A stretch of 64,000 bases of DNA from Actinomycetes bacterium (GTDB taxonomy: Bacteria > Actinomycetota > Acidimicrobiia > Acidimicrobiales > Palsa-688), in the NCBI GenBank assembly GCA_021838445.1, contig JAKCDU010000009.1, positions 42,418 to 106,417 on the forward strand. The letters run 5' to 3'. Position numbers and translations under genes: made by a program. Shown here piece after piece: positions 16,786 to 24,877 of this stretch; the first letter of the stretch is position 1, and every line of letters starts with the position of its first letter. The notes under the pieces are model-generated. The model was not told the origin of the DNA. It was given only the letters and a program-made list of their open reading frames with translations, and did no database searches.

Positions 16786-18609
16786 TTGACCACCACCCCC
16801 GTACGTCAGGCCACCCCCACCGAATCCGGTGAGGGCCGCGTCGCCTACAAGTGGATCGCTGTGTCGAACACCACTCTCGGCATCCTGATGGTCTCCATCA
16901 ACCAGTCCATCCTGCTCATCGCCCTGCCCGACATCTTCCGCGGCATCAAGCTCAACCCGCTCACCCCATCCAACACGTCCTACTTCCTGTGGACCTTCAT
17001 GGGCTTCATGATCGTCACCGCGGTGCTGGTGGTGAGCCTGGGGCGGGTGGGGGACATGTACGGGCGGGTGAAGATGTACAACCTGGGCTTCGCGGTCTTC
17101 ACCGTCTTCTCCATACTCCTGTCGGTCACCTGGATGACCGGGCCGGCCGGAGCGCTTTGGATCGTCATCATGCGGGTCTTCCAGGGGGTCGGCGGGGCCT
17201 TTCTCTTCGCCAACTCGCAGGCCATCATCACCGACGCCTTCCCCGAGGACGAACGGGGCAAGGCCATGGGCATCAACGGGGTGGCCCTGGTGGGAGGTTC
17301 TTTCATCGGCCTGATCCTTGGTGGCGTCCTCGCCCCCGTCGAATGGAGGCTGGTGTTCCTTGTATCGGTCCCCTTCGGGCTGTTCGGGACGGTGTGGGCC
17401 TACCTCAAGCTGCGCGACACCGGGGCACGTATCCAGTCGAGAATCGACTGGCTGGGCAATGCCACGTTCGCCGTCGGCCTGATCTCGGTGCTCACCGGGA
17501 TCGTGTACTCCCTGCTCCCCTACGGCGGTCACAGCATGGGCTGGACCAACCCGTGGGTCCTGGCGGCCATATTCGGCGGTCTCGCCGTGCTCGTACTGTT
17601 CGGCTGGATCGAACGGCGCGTTCCCGACCCGATGTTCCGCCTCGACCTGTTCAGTATCCGACCCTTCACCGCCGGCGCGGTATCCGGTCTCCTGGCCGGA
17701 CTGGGACGGGGCGGACTGCAGTTCATGCTGATCATCTGGCTCCAGGGCATCTGGCTGCCCCAGCACGGCTACAGCTTCAGCCAGACGCCTCTGTGGGCCG
17801 GGATCTACATGCTTCCCCTCAGTGCCGGCTTCCTCGTCGTCGGACCACTGTCGGGCATCCTGTCCGACCGGTGGGGAGCCCGGGCTCTGGCGTCGGTCGG
17901 CCTCGGGGTGTCGATGGTCACCTTCCTGCTGTTGAACCTGTTGCCCATGAACTTCACCTATCTGCCGTTCGCGCTGCTGCTCGTCCTGTTCGCGATCGGG
18001 ATGGGCCTGTTCTTCACTCCCAACGCGGCGTCGGTCATGAACAGCCTTCCGCCCAACCAGCGCGGCGCCGGAGCGGGCATGCTGAACACCTTCCAGAACT
18101 CGGCCCAGGTTCTGTCGATGGGCATCTTCTTCACCATCGTCACCCTGGGTCTGGCCGCCTCACTGCCCGGCCACCTCTACCGGGGTCTGACGGCCGCGGG
18201 GGTAGACCCGATATCCGCCCACCGGGTGGCCAGCGAGCCCCCCATCGGCAGTCTCTTTTCCGCCTTCCTCGGCTTCAACCCGATCCAGCAGTTGCTGGGA
18301 CCGACCGGGTTGGCGCACCTCAGTGCCAGCCAGCAGACCTACGTCACGGGCCGGTCGTTCTTTCCCAAGCTGATCGAGCAGGCGTTCGCCAACGGCCTGC
18401 ACATGGCGTTCTACTTCGCTGCGGCCGCTACCTTCGTGGCCATGCTCGCCTCGCTTCTCCGGGGTCGCCGGTACGTGCACTCGGCGGCGGCCGTGGCCAC
18501 CGAACACGGCTCGCTGCTCGACGAACTGGCCGCCGGGGCGGCCTCGTCGGCCCAGGCCGGCGGTCTTGACGAGCTCGGTGCCGACTCTCCCGCCGGCGCC
18601 GGGGGATGA
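16786..18609 (+). CDS. DHA2-family MFS transporter (paralogue of the gene at 9820)
   Basis: 607-residue multidrug-type exporter with a TTG start. It parallels the 9820 gene throughout: NQSILLIALPDIFRGI against DSSIMLIAMPDIFRGI, GRVGDMYGRVKMYNLGF, the identical IIWLQGIWLPQHGYSF segment, and a similar extracytoplasmic loop (FLGFNPIQQLLGP). The two are clearly paralogues from an old duplication. It carries a tail of about 40 Ala/Gly-rich residues absent from the other copy. Its stop overlaps the MerR regulator start (ATGA), so the regulator is co-translated and may control this operon. Confidence 0.92.
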   Translation: MTTTPVRQATPTESGEGRVAYKWIAVSNTTLGILMVSINQSILLIALPDIFRGIKLNPLTPSNTSYFLWTFMGFMIVTAVLVVSLGRVGDMYGRVKMYNLGFAVFTVFSILLSVTWMTGPAGALWIVIMRVFQGVGGAFLFANSQAIITDAFPEDERGKAMGINGVALVGGSFIGLILGGVLAPVEWRLVFLVSVPFGLFGTVWAYLKLRDTGARIQSRIDWLGNATFAVGLISVLTGIVYSLLPYGGHSMGWTNPWVLAAIFGGLAVLVLFGWIERRVPDPMFRLDLFSIRPFTAGAVSGLLAGLGRGGLQFMLIIWLQGIWLPQHGYSFSQTPLWAGIYMLPLSAGFLVVGPLSGILSDRWGARALASVGLGVSMVTFLLLNLLPMNFTYLPFALLLVLFAIGMGLFFTPNAASVMNSLPPNQRGAGAGMLNTFQNSAQVLSMGIFFTIVTLGLAASLPGHLYRGLTAAGVDPISAHRVASEPPIGSLFSAFLGFNPIQQLLGPTGLAHLSASQQTYVTGRSFFPKLIEQAFANGLHMAFYFAAAATFVAMLASLLRGRRYVHSAAAVATEHGSLLDELAAGAASSAQAGGLDELGADSPAGAGG

Positions 18610-19202
18610 CCGGTCCAACGGTGACCCGGGCCCGCGGTCGTGACCTGTCCCCCTCAGGGACGCAGCCGATGGGAGCAGAGCCGACCGCGGCGGAGCTGAC
18701 GGGGGAGGGGCCGCCGGGGGAAGGGCCGCCGGGCGCCGAGGCAGGGGAGGACGCCGCCGCTTCCCCGGGTGAGCGGCTGCTCAGTATCGGCGCGGCGGCG
18801 GCGCGCGCCGGAGTGACCGAGCGGGCTCTCAGGTATTACCAGGAGATCGGCATCCTGAGCCCGAGCTCCCACACCAAGGGCGGCATGCGCCGTTACTCGG
18901 AGGCCGACCTCGAACGCGTCGCCCGCATCCGCGAGCTGCAGCAGCTGCTCGGCTACAACCTCGACGAGATCGCTGACGTGCTGCGCAACGAGGACCGCTC
19001 GGCGGCTATCCGGGCGGCTTACTTCGAAGCCACGGAGGACCCCGCCGAGCGCCGCCGCCTGCTGCGCGAGTCGCTGGGTCTGGCCACGGAGCTGAGGACC
19101 ACCGTGGAAGCCAAGCGGGCCGCACTCGACGCCTTTCTCACCGACCTCGACCGCCGCATTGGGCGTATCCGCGCCGCAATCGACGAGCTCGGTCCCGAAT
19201 AG
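18606..19202 (+). CDS. MerR-family transcriptional regulator
   Basis: 198 residues. After about 55 low-complexity residues rich in Gly, Pro and Glu comes the MerR winged helix: LLSIGAAAARAGVTERALRYYQEIGIL, SSHTKGGMRRYSEADLERVARI, ELQQLLGYNLDEIADVL. The C-terminal coiled coil for dimerisation follows. No cysteine cluster for metal binding is seen, so an organic ligand is more likely. Coupled to the DHA2 gene by a 4-bp overlap, an arrangement that fits drug-responsive control of the exporter. The true start may be internal (ATG 18669), which would drop part of the disordered N-terminus. Confidence 0.9.
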   Translation: MTGPTVTRARGRDLSPSGTQPMGAEPTAAELTGEGPPGEGPPGAEAGEDAAASPGERLLSIGAAAARAGVTERALRYYQEIGILSPSSHTKGGMRRYSEADLERVARIRELQQLLGYNLDEIADVLRNEDRSAAIRAAYFEATEDPAERRRLLRESLGLATELRTTVEAKRAALDAFLTDLDRRIGRIRAAIDELGPE

Positions 19203-19666
19203 GTTGAGCTCCGGGTACTGGTAGCCGAGGAAGTCCACGTGGCGGCTCCCTCAATCCTGACAGGTAGGGGTACGACCGCCGTTCGGGCATCGAGCCGGCC
19301 CCGCCGGCGGAGGGTGCAGCGGTTGGCGCCCTGATCGGTCCAGACCTCCTGGTGGCGACGGGCCCCGAGTACCCCGTCGACGGCCCCGGCAAACCGGGCC
19401 GTCCCCGGCTCGTCGCAGCGGAGGGGGTAATCTCGGAGGCCGGTGGGCGACCCGTGCCCGTCGCTTTTGCCCAGATGGAACCTTCCTTGCCTCCCGATCC
19501 ACGCGACTCGCTCGTCGCCGCGCCGGGAGCGGGGGGTCTGGTCGTACCTCCGCCACCCCCTCCGCCTCCCCATGACGCCTCCGCCCACCCCCCGCCTGCG
19601 GAGGGTCCCGGTCGGCCGTCCCCGAGTGACCTGCATCCAGCCTCCGGGGGCCCGGAGAGTGCGGAT
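19203..19666. other. 464-bp stretch without a supported gene
   Basis: No reading frame here has protein-like composition. The frame of the downstream prenyltransferase is open back to 19352, with an in-frame ATG at 19475, but the translation is Pro/Gly/Ala low complexity. It could be an untranslated leader with the promoter of the ubiA-dprE1-dprE2 operon, or a disordered N-terminal extension. I see no convincing -35/-10 pair. Confidence 0.4.
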
Positions 19667-20665
19667 GTGACCGGCGGTCACCGCTCGGATGCCGGACCGC
19701 CTGGGGGTCCGCCCCTCGCAGAAGCGGTCGCCGTCGGCCTGTCACCGGCGCCGGGCCGGGCACCGGGGGAGAGGGGAAGCGATCCCCACCTGGCTCGTTC
19801 CCTGCTGCGGGCCATGCGCCCCAAGCAGTGGACCAAGAACGTGCTGGTGTTCGCCGCTCCGGGCGCCGCCGGGGTGCTGTTCCACGCCCAGCCGTTCTGG
19901 CACGCCGCCGTTACCTTCGTCCTGTTCTGCGTGGTGTCGTCGGGGACCTACCTGCTGAACGACGCTCTCGACGCTCCAGCCGACCGCCAACATCCGGTGA
20001 AGAAGCACCGTCCGGTGGCGGCCGGTCTGATCAGCGTGAGGACGGCGCTGGTGCTGGCCGCTGTTCTCATGGTCGGAGGGGCAGCCCTGGGCACCCTGCT
20101 GCGGGCCCAGCTGACCCTGGTCCTCGGCGTCTACGCCGTGCTCCAGATCGCCTACAGCAGCTACTTGAAGCACCTCCCCATCTACGATCTCACCAGCGTG
20201 GCCGGGGGATTCCTGTTGCGCGCCATCGCCGGCGCGGTCGCCATACCGGTGTCGGTCTCCGAGTGGTTCCTCATAGTCACCACCTTCGGGAGCCTGCTCA
20301 TGGTCACCGGGAAGCGGCTGGCCGAGCACGCCGAGCTGGGTGAGGGGCGCGGCGGCCACCGGGCCACGCTGGACGCCTACAGCATCAGTTTCCTACGCAT
20401 CGTGGTGGCTCTGTCGGCCACCGGAGCGGTGGTGGGCTACGCCCTCTGGGCCTTCGGCCTGGCCGCGGCGGTGACCATCCAGCACCACGACGGCATCTTC
20501 TTCCAGCTGTCGATCGTTCCGGTGCTGCTGGCGCTACTGCATTTCACGCTCCTCATCGAGCAGGGGCGGGGGGCCCGTCCCGAGGAACTGGTGCTCGGGG
20601 ATCGCCAGCTGCAGCTGCTCGGCGCGGTGTGGCTGCTGCTGTTCACGCTCGGCGTGTATGCCTGA
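19667..20665 (+). CDS. ubiA: Decaprenyl-phosphate phosphoribosyltransferase (UbiA family)
   Basis: Membrane enzyme that transfers 5-phosphoribose from PRPP to decaprenyl phosphate, the first step to decaprenyl-phosphoryl-arabinose. The conserved RPKQWTKNVLVFAAP opening, the Asp-rich motif YLLNDALDAPADRQHP, and the helices around YSSYLKHLPIYDL and GFLLRAIAGA match the mycobacterial Rv3806c type. GTG 19667 is preferred because GGAGAG lies 7 bp upstream, giving 332 residues; the longer frame adds only Pro/Gly-rich sequence. It overlaps dprE1 by 8 bp, so the pathway assignment is supported by its neighbours. Confidence 0.88.
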   Translation: MTGGHRSDAGPPGGPPLAEAVAVGLSPAPGRAPGERGSDPHLARSLLRAMRPKQWTKNVLVFAAPGAAGVLFHAQPFWHAAVTFVLFCVVSSGTYLLNDALDAPADRQHPVKKHRPVAAGLISVRTALVLAAVLMVGGAALGTLLRAQLTLVLGVYAVLQIAYSSYLKHLPIYDLTSVAGGFLLRAIAGAVAIPVSVSEWFLIVTTFGSLLMVTGKRLAEHAELGEGRGGHRATLDAYSISFLRIVVALSATGAVVGYALWAFGLAAAVTIQHHDGIFFQLSIVPVLLALLHFTLLIEQGRGARPEELVLGDRQLQLLGAVWLLLFTLGVYA

Positions 20666-22085
20666 GCCGCGCACCCTGACGGGGTGGGGGCGGACGTCGC
20701 CCACCGCCGCCCGCGTGGCCGACGCCCCGGCCACCGGCGACGCCGCGGCGGCCGTCGAGGCGTTCGTCGCCGCGGCTGGGGAGCGGGGGGTGCTGGCCCG
20801 CGGGTTGGGGCGCAGCTACGGCGACGCCGCCCAGAACTCGGGCGGCGACGTGCTGGACATGACCACCCTGGACCGGATCGTCGACATCGACCTGCAGCGC
20901 CACGAAGCGGTCGTCGAAGCCGGCGTCGACCTGGACCGTATAATGCGGGCGGTAGTCCCGCTCGGCCTGTGGCCGATGGTCACCCCCGGCACCCGGTACG
21001 TGACCGTGGGCGGGGCCATAGGGTCCGACGTGCACGGCAAGAACCACCACCGCGACGGCACCTTCGGCGCTCACGTCCGCTCCATCGAGATGGTTACGCC
21101 GGCCCTGGGCCGGCTGGTCCTGACCCCCGAGTCGCACCCCGATGAGTTCTGGGCCACCACCGGAGGTATGGGCCTGACCGGGATCGTGCACCGAGCCACC
21201 ATCGAGCTGATGCCGATCGAGACGTCGGCCATCCGGGTCGACGGCTGGCGTACCGACGACCTCGATCAGACCATGAGCCTGATGGCCGAGCGCGACCACG
21301 AGTACCGCTACTCAGTGGCGTGGATCGACTGCCTGGCCCGCGGCGCTTCGCTCGGCCGGTCCATCGTCGAGTTCGGTGAGCACGCCCGGCGCGACGAACT
21401 GCCGCCGGGGAAGCGCAGCGCCAGCCGGGCCCTGCGCTTCAACCCCCGGGATCACATGCCGGCTCCGCCGTGGGTACCGTCGGGCCTGCTCAACCGCTTC
21501 ACCGTGGCCGCCTTCAACGAGCTCTGGTACCGCAAGGCCCGGCGCCGCCGCGAAGGGCATCTGGTGGCCGCCCCCGCCTACTTCCATCCCCTCGACATGG
21601 TCGACGGCTGGAACCGCATCTACGGCGCCCGGGGGTTCCTCCAGTACCAGTTCGTTCTTCCCGACGGAGAGGAGGCGGTGCTGAGGAGGATCATCGAGGA
21701 GCTGGTGGAGCAGAGAGCGGCCTCGTTCCTGGCCGTGCTCAAGCGCTTCGGCCCCTCTAACCCCGGTCCACTGTCGTTCCCCAGCCCGGGGTGGACCCTG
21801 GCTCTCGACCTGCCGGTCTCGTTCGGATCGCTGGCCGACCTGCTCGATCGCACCGACGAACAGGTGGTGGAGGCCGGAGGGCGGATATACCTGGCCAAGG
21901 ACTCGCGTCTGCGACCCGATCTGCTGGAAGCGATGTACCCGCAGCTCGGACGCTGGCGGGAGGTGCGGGACCGGATGGACCCCCAACATGTGATGAGCTC
22001 CGACCTGATGCGCCGCCTGCCGGCGCTGAGCGGACCGCTCGCAGGAGCGGGGGCATCGACCCCCCGGAGGAGAGGAACGCCGTGA
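20658..22085 (+). CDS. dprE1: Decaprenylphosphoryl-beta-D-ribose 2'-oxidase DprE1
   Basis: FAD enzyme that oxidises the ribose 2'-OH of decaprenyl-phosphoryl-ribose; 475 residues. The FAD-binding part has ARGLGRSYGDAAQNSGG and GGAIGSDVHGKNHHRDGTFG; the latter carries the His and Lys region known from the mycobacterial enzyme. The C-terminal FGPSNPGPLSFPSPGW, YLAKDSR (K414) and DPQHVMSSDLMRRL also match. The residue aligned with Cys387 of M. tuberculosis, the covalent target of benzothiazinones, is Ala382 (WTLALDLP against WNICVDFP). Its stop overlaps dprE2 as GTGA. Confidence 0.93.
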   Translation: MPEPRTLTGWGRTSPTAARVADAPATGDAAAAVEAFVAAAGERGVLARGLGRSYGDAAQNSGGDVLDMTTLDRIVDIDLQRHEAVVEAGVDLDRIMRAVVPLGLWPMVTPGTRYVTVGGAIGSDVHGKNHHRDGTFGAHVRSIEMVTPALGRLVLTPESHPDEFWATTGGMGLTGIVHRATIELMPIETSAIRVDGWRTDDLDQTMSLMAERDHEYRYSVAWIDCLARGASLGRSIVEFGEHARRDELPPGKRSASRALRFNPRDHMPAPPWVPSGLLNRFTVAAFNELWYRKARRRREGHLVAAPAYFHPLDMVDGWNRIYGARGFLQYQFVLPDGEEAVLRRIIEELVEQRAASFLAVLKRFGPSNPGPLSFPSPGWTLALDLPVSFGSLADLLDRTDEQVVEAGGRIYLAKDSRLRPDLLEAMYPQLGRWREVRDRMDPQHVMSSDLMRRLPALSGPLAGAGASTPRRRGTP

Positions 22086-22846
22086 GAGACGCCCTGGGCG
22101 CGGTGCAGTCCGTGCTGGTTCTCGGAGGGACATCGGAGATCGGGCTGGCCATCGCCGAGCGGCTGGCGGGGCGGCGCGCCGCCACGGTGGTGCTCGCCGG
22201 GCGCGACCCGGAATCTCTGCGGGCCAGCGCGGAGGAGTTGCGCGCCGCAGGGGCCGGGAGGGTGGAGGTCATCGACTTCGACGCCCAGGACCCGGCCCGC
22301 CACCGCGACACCCTGACCGAAGCCGCCCGGGTGGCCGGCGGCGACCTCGACGTGGTCGTCGTCGCCTTCGGGCTGCTCGGCGACCAGACCGTCGACGAGT
22401 CCGGCGGCGACGGCGCGGTCCGGGTGGCCACCACGAACTACGTGGGGGCTGTATCGGCGGGATTGGCGGCCGCCGATCACCTGCGCCGGCAGGGTCACGG
22501 GGCCATCGTCGCGCTCTCCTCGGTGGCCGGGGAGCGGGTGCGCCGGGCCAACTTCATCTACGGCTCCTCCAAAGCGGGCATGGACGGCTTCTTCCAGGGG
22601 CTCGGCGATTCGCTGGTCGGATCGGGGGTGTCGGTGCTGATCGTCCGCCCCGGCTTCGTCCGTACCCGCATGACCGAGGGCATGTCCGCGGCTCCGTTCG
22701 CCACGACCGCCGCAGCCGTGGCCGAGGCGACGGTGCGGGGACTGAGGGCCGGCCGGGAGGTGGTCTGGGTGCCGGGCCTGCTGCGGGTGGTGTTCGCGGT
22801 GTTCCGCCACCTGCCCCGGCCGGTGTGGCGGCGCATCCCCTCCTGA
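22082..22846 (+). CDS. dprE2: Decaprenylphosphoryl-2-keto-beta-D-erythro-pentose reductase DprE2
   Basis: SDR that reduces the keto intermediate made by DprE1 to decaprenyl-phosphoryl-arabinose with NADH; 254 residues. LVLGGTSEIGLAIAERL, VAFGLLGDQ, GERVRRANFIYGSSKAG (catalytic Tyr-Lys) and IVRPGFVRTRMT match the mycobacterial protein closely. GTG 22082 overlaps the dprE1 stop and has the ribosome binding site GGAGGAGAGG. With ubiA and dprE1 this gives three consecutive, overlapping genes of the same pathway. The remaining phosphatase step is not encoded nearby. Confidence 0.93.
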   Translation: MRDALGAVQSVLVLGGTSEIGLAIAERLAGRRAATVVLAGRDPESLRASAEELRAAGAGRVEVIDFDAQDPARHRDTLTEAARVAGGDLDVVVVAFGLLGDQTVDESGGDGAVRVATTNYVGAVSAGLAAADHLRRQGHGAIVALSSVAGERVRRANFIYGSSKAGMDGFFQGLGDSLVGSGVSVLIVRPGFVRTRMTEGMSAAPFATTAAAVAEATVRGLRAGREVVWVPGLLRVVFAVFRHLPRPVWRRIPS

Positions 22847-22975
22847 GCGCTGACCGCCCGCCGGGGGCCCGGTGGCGGGCGGTGGACCTGAAACCTCCGC
22901 TGGTTCGGGACCTCCTGTGGGTACGGCAGTATGTGATCACCCCCAAGACGTGTTCACGCCAACCCAGGAGGTTCG

Positions 22976-23269
22976 ATGCCGCCGCAGCGCAAGCCGGGCG
23001 CCAAAGGAACGACGAAGGTCACGTTCAGTCTCCCCAGGGAGGTCCGAGCAGAGGAGGTCGCCGTGTGCGGGGACTTCAACGGCTGGGATCCCGGGGCCAA
23101 CCCTCTCAAGAAGTACAAGGACGGCCACTTCGCCGTGTCGATAAACCTGTCCGAGGGTGAGTATCGATACCGCTTCCTTCTCGACGGCACGACCTGGGAG
23201 AACGACTGGGAAGCCGAGGACTACGCCCCCAACCCCTTCGGTGGGGAGGACTCCATCATCCGGGTGTGA
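22976..23269 (+). CDS. Stand-alone CBM48 (glycogen-binding/isoamylase N-terminal) protein
   Basis: 97-residue protein consisting of a short basic N-terminus and one CBM48-type beta-sandwich: TKVTFSLP, VAVCGDFNGWDP, the LKKYKDGHFAVSINL strand, YRYRFLLDG and a terminal NPFGGEDSIIRV. It resembles the carbohydrate-binding module of AMPK beta subunits and glycogen-branching enzymes, without any catalytic domain. CAGGAGG lies 6 bp before the ATG. It is a single gene between dprE2 and the convergent monooxygenase. It may bind alpha-glucan or regulate a partner; the sequence does not decide. Confidence 0.88.
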   Translation: MPPQRKPGAKGTTKVTFSLPREVRAEEVAVCGDFNGWDPGANPLKKYKDGHFAVSINLSEGEYRYRFLLDGTTWENDWEAEDYAPNPFGGEDSIIRV

Positions 23270-23323
23270 GAGCACTCGAGGGGCCGGCCGGGAGAGCGTC
23301 CGACGGACCGGCTGCCACCGGTC

Positions 23324-24784
23324 CTACGGGTCGGGATTTCCGGCCGGAGCGGAGGCGAAGTGCATGTCGGCTCCCACGGCCGAGAACCGCTCGCTCAGGT
23401 AGTCCAGGATGTAGTTCTGCCGGACCCTCCAAGGTGACGCTTCGCCCTGTCTGGGCAGGGCCGCCTCCGCCCGGCGGATGTAACCCGACGAGAGATCGAG
23501 GAGCGGTCGCGACGTGCCGCCCCCCCGTTTGACCGGCGTGGCGGTGCTGTACCCGTGAGCGACCATGTGGTTGAGCAGGCGGCACACGTACCGGGCGCTG
23601 AGGTCGGCCCGCAGCGTCCAGGAAGCGTTGGCGTAGCCGATGGAGAGCGCCAAGTTGGGCACCCCGCTCAACATGCACCCCCTGTAGACGAACGTGTCGG
23701 CAGGTGTGACTTCCCGATCGTCCACGGTGAGAGTGGCGCCGCCCACCATCTGTAGTTGCAGGCCGGTGGCGGACACGAGGATGTCGGCCTCCACTTCCCG
23801 CCCGCCGCGGAGGCGCACGCCGGTGGGGACGATGCGGTCGATGGTCGCGGTGCAGACCGACGCCCGTCCGCTGGCCACGGCCTTGAAGAGGTCGCCGTCG
23901 GGCACCAGGCACATCCGCTGGTCCCAGGGGTCGTAGCTGGGGGTGAAGTGGGGGTCCACCGGGTAGCCGTCGGGGAGCTGCGCCTCGGTCATGCGACGAA
24001 GGGCCCGCCGGGCGGCGCCGGGGAAGCGGCGGCAGAACTGGTAGAAGGCCTGGGTGAAGACGATGCTGCGGGCCCGGTTGAGGCGGTGGGCCAGGGGGGC
24101 CGGTAGGCGGCGGTTGGCCCAGGAGGCCAGCGGATCAGTTCCGGGAAGCGAGGTCATGTAGCTGGGCGACCGCTGCAGCATGGTGACGTGAGCGGCCGTC
24201 CCGGCCAGGGCGGGGACCAGCGTCACGGCGGTGGCCCCGCTGCCGATGACCACGACCCGCTTGCCCGCGTAGTCGAGTTCTTCGGGCCAGAACTGCGGGT
24301 GGACGACCGGGCCGGCGAAGGAGTCCTGCCCCGGGAACTCCGGCGTGTGGGCCTGGTCGTAGCGGTAGTAACCGCTGCACATGTAGAGGAAGCCGCAGGT
24401 GTAGGCCCGCTCGCCGTCGTTGATCTCCACGGTCCAGCGGGCGGTGCGGGAAACCCACCGGGCGGCGGTCACCCTCTGGCCGTAGCGGACGGCCCGGTCT
24501 ATGCCGAGCTCGGCCGCCGATTCCTCGATGTAACGCCGGATCGACGGCCCATCGGCGATCGACCGGTCCTCGTTCCACGGGCGGAACGGGAAACCCAGGG
24601 TGAACATGTCGGAATCCGACCGGATCCCCGGGTAGCGGAACAGGTCCCAGGTGCCCCCCATGCAGGCGCGGGCCTCGACGATGGCCCAGCTCCGGCCCGG
24701 GCAGGACGTCCGTACCCGGTAGGCGGCGTCCACGCCCGACAGCCCGGCACCGACGATCAGCACGTCGAAGTGTTCGGATTCCAC
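23324..24784 (-). CDS. ethA: EthA-like flavin-dependent (Baeyer-Villiger type) monooxygenase
   Basis: FAD/NADPH monooxygenase of 486 residues, about the length of M. tuberculosis EthA (489). It shows VLIVGAGLSGVDAA, GGTWDLFRYPGIRSDSDM, FLYMCSGYYRYDQ, HPQFWPEELDYAGKRVVVIG, GSGATAVTLVPALAG, YDPWDQRMCLVPDGDLF and ASWTLRADL, each matching EthA almost word for word from memory. EthA oxidises ketones and activates thioamide prodrugs. On the minus strand the -10 box is so close to the ATG at 24784 that the mRNA is probably nearly leaderless. It is divergent from an SDR and an EthR-like repressor, with paired operators in between. Confidence 0.92.
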   Translation of the reverse strand: MESEHFDVLIVGAGLSGVDAAYRVRTSCPGRSWAIVEARACMGGTWDLFRYPGIRSDSDMFTLGFPFRPWNEDRSIADGPSIRRYIEESAAELGIDRAVRYGQRVTAARWVSRTARWTVEINDGERAYTCGFLYMCSGYYRYDQAHTPEFPGQDSFAGPVVHPQFWPEELDYAGKRVVVIGSGATAVTLVPALAGTAAHVTMLQRSPSYMTSLPGTDPLASWANRRLPAPLAHRLNRARSIVFTQAFYQFCRRFPGAARRALRRMTEAQLPDGYPVDPHFTPSYDPWDQRMCLVPDGDLFKAVASGRASVCTATIDRIVPTGVRLRGGREVEADILVSATGLQLQMVGGATLTVDDREVTPADTFVYRGCMLSGVPNLALSIGYANASWTLRADLSARYVCRLLNHMVAHGYSTATPVKRGGGTSRPLLDLSSGYIRRAEAALPRQGEASPWRVRQNYILDYLSERFSAVGADMHFASAPAGNPDP

Positions 24785-24790
24785 CCGCCC

Positions 24791-24820
24791 AGGCTATCAA
24801 CGCTATGTTGAGCGTATCAA
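24791..24820 (-). promoter_or_regulatory. Promoter of the EthA-like gene
   Basis: On the minus strand TTGATA (24820-24815) and TAGCCT (24796-24791) are spaced by 18 bp. Transcription would start near 24785, next to the ATG at 24784. Operator 1 fills most of the spacer and operator 2 overlaps the -35 box. Confidence 0.6.
24797..24811. promoter_or_regulatory. Operator 1 of the ethA-SDR/ethR intergenic region
   Basis: Perfect-arm dyad TCAAC-GCTAT-GTTGA. It shares both arms with operator 2, whose start is exactly 20 bp away, about two helical turns. Proposed binding site for the EthR-like TetR protein encoded at 25744. Confidence 0.65.
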
Positions 24821-24831
24821 CACCCTGTTGA
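24817..24831. promoter_or_regulatory. Operator 2 of the ethA-SDR/ethR intergenic region
   Basis: Perfect-arm dyad TCAAC-ACCCT-GTTGA; the full complementarity extends to TCAACA/TGTTGA. It overlaps the -35 boxes of both divergent promoters, so binding would repress both directions. Confidence 0.65.
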
Positions 24832-24857
24832 TCAGGCCGGGGTCGGGGCGGTACCGT
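24828..24857 (+). promoter_or_regulatory. Promoter of the SDR-ethR operon
   Basis: TTGATC (24828-24833), 18-bp spacer, TACCGT (24852-24857), followed by a GGAGG ribosome binding site and the SDR start at 24878. Its -35 box overlaps operator 2. Confidence 0.5.
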
Positions 24858-24877
24858 CCATTCGGAGGTGATCGCCG

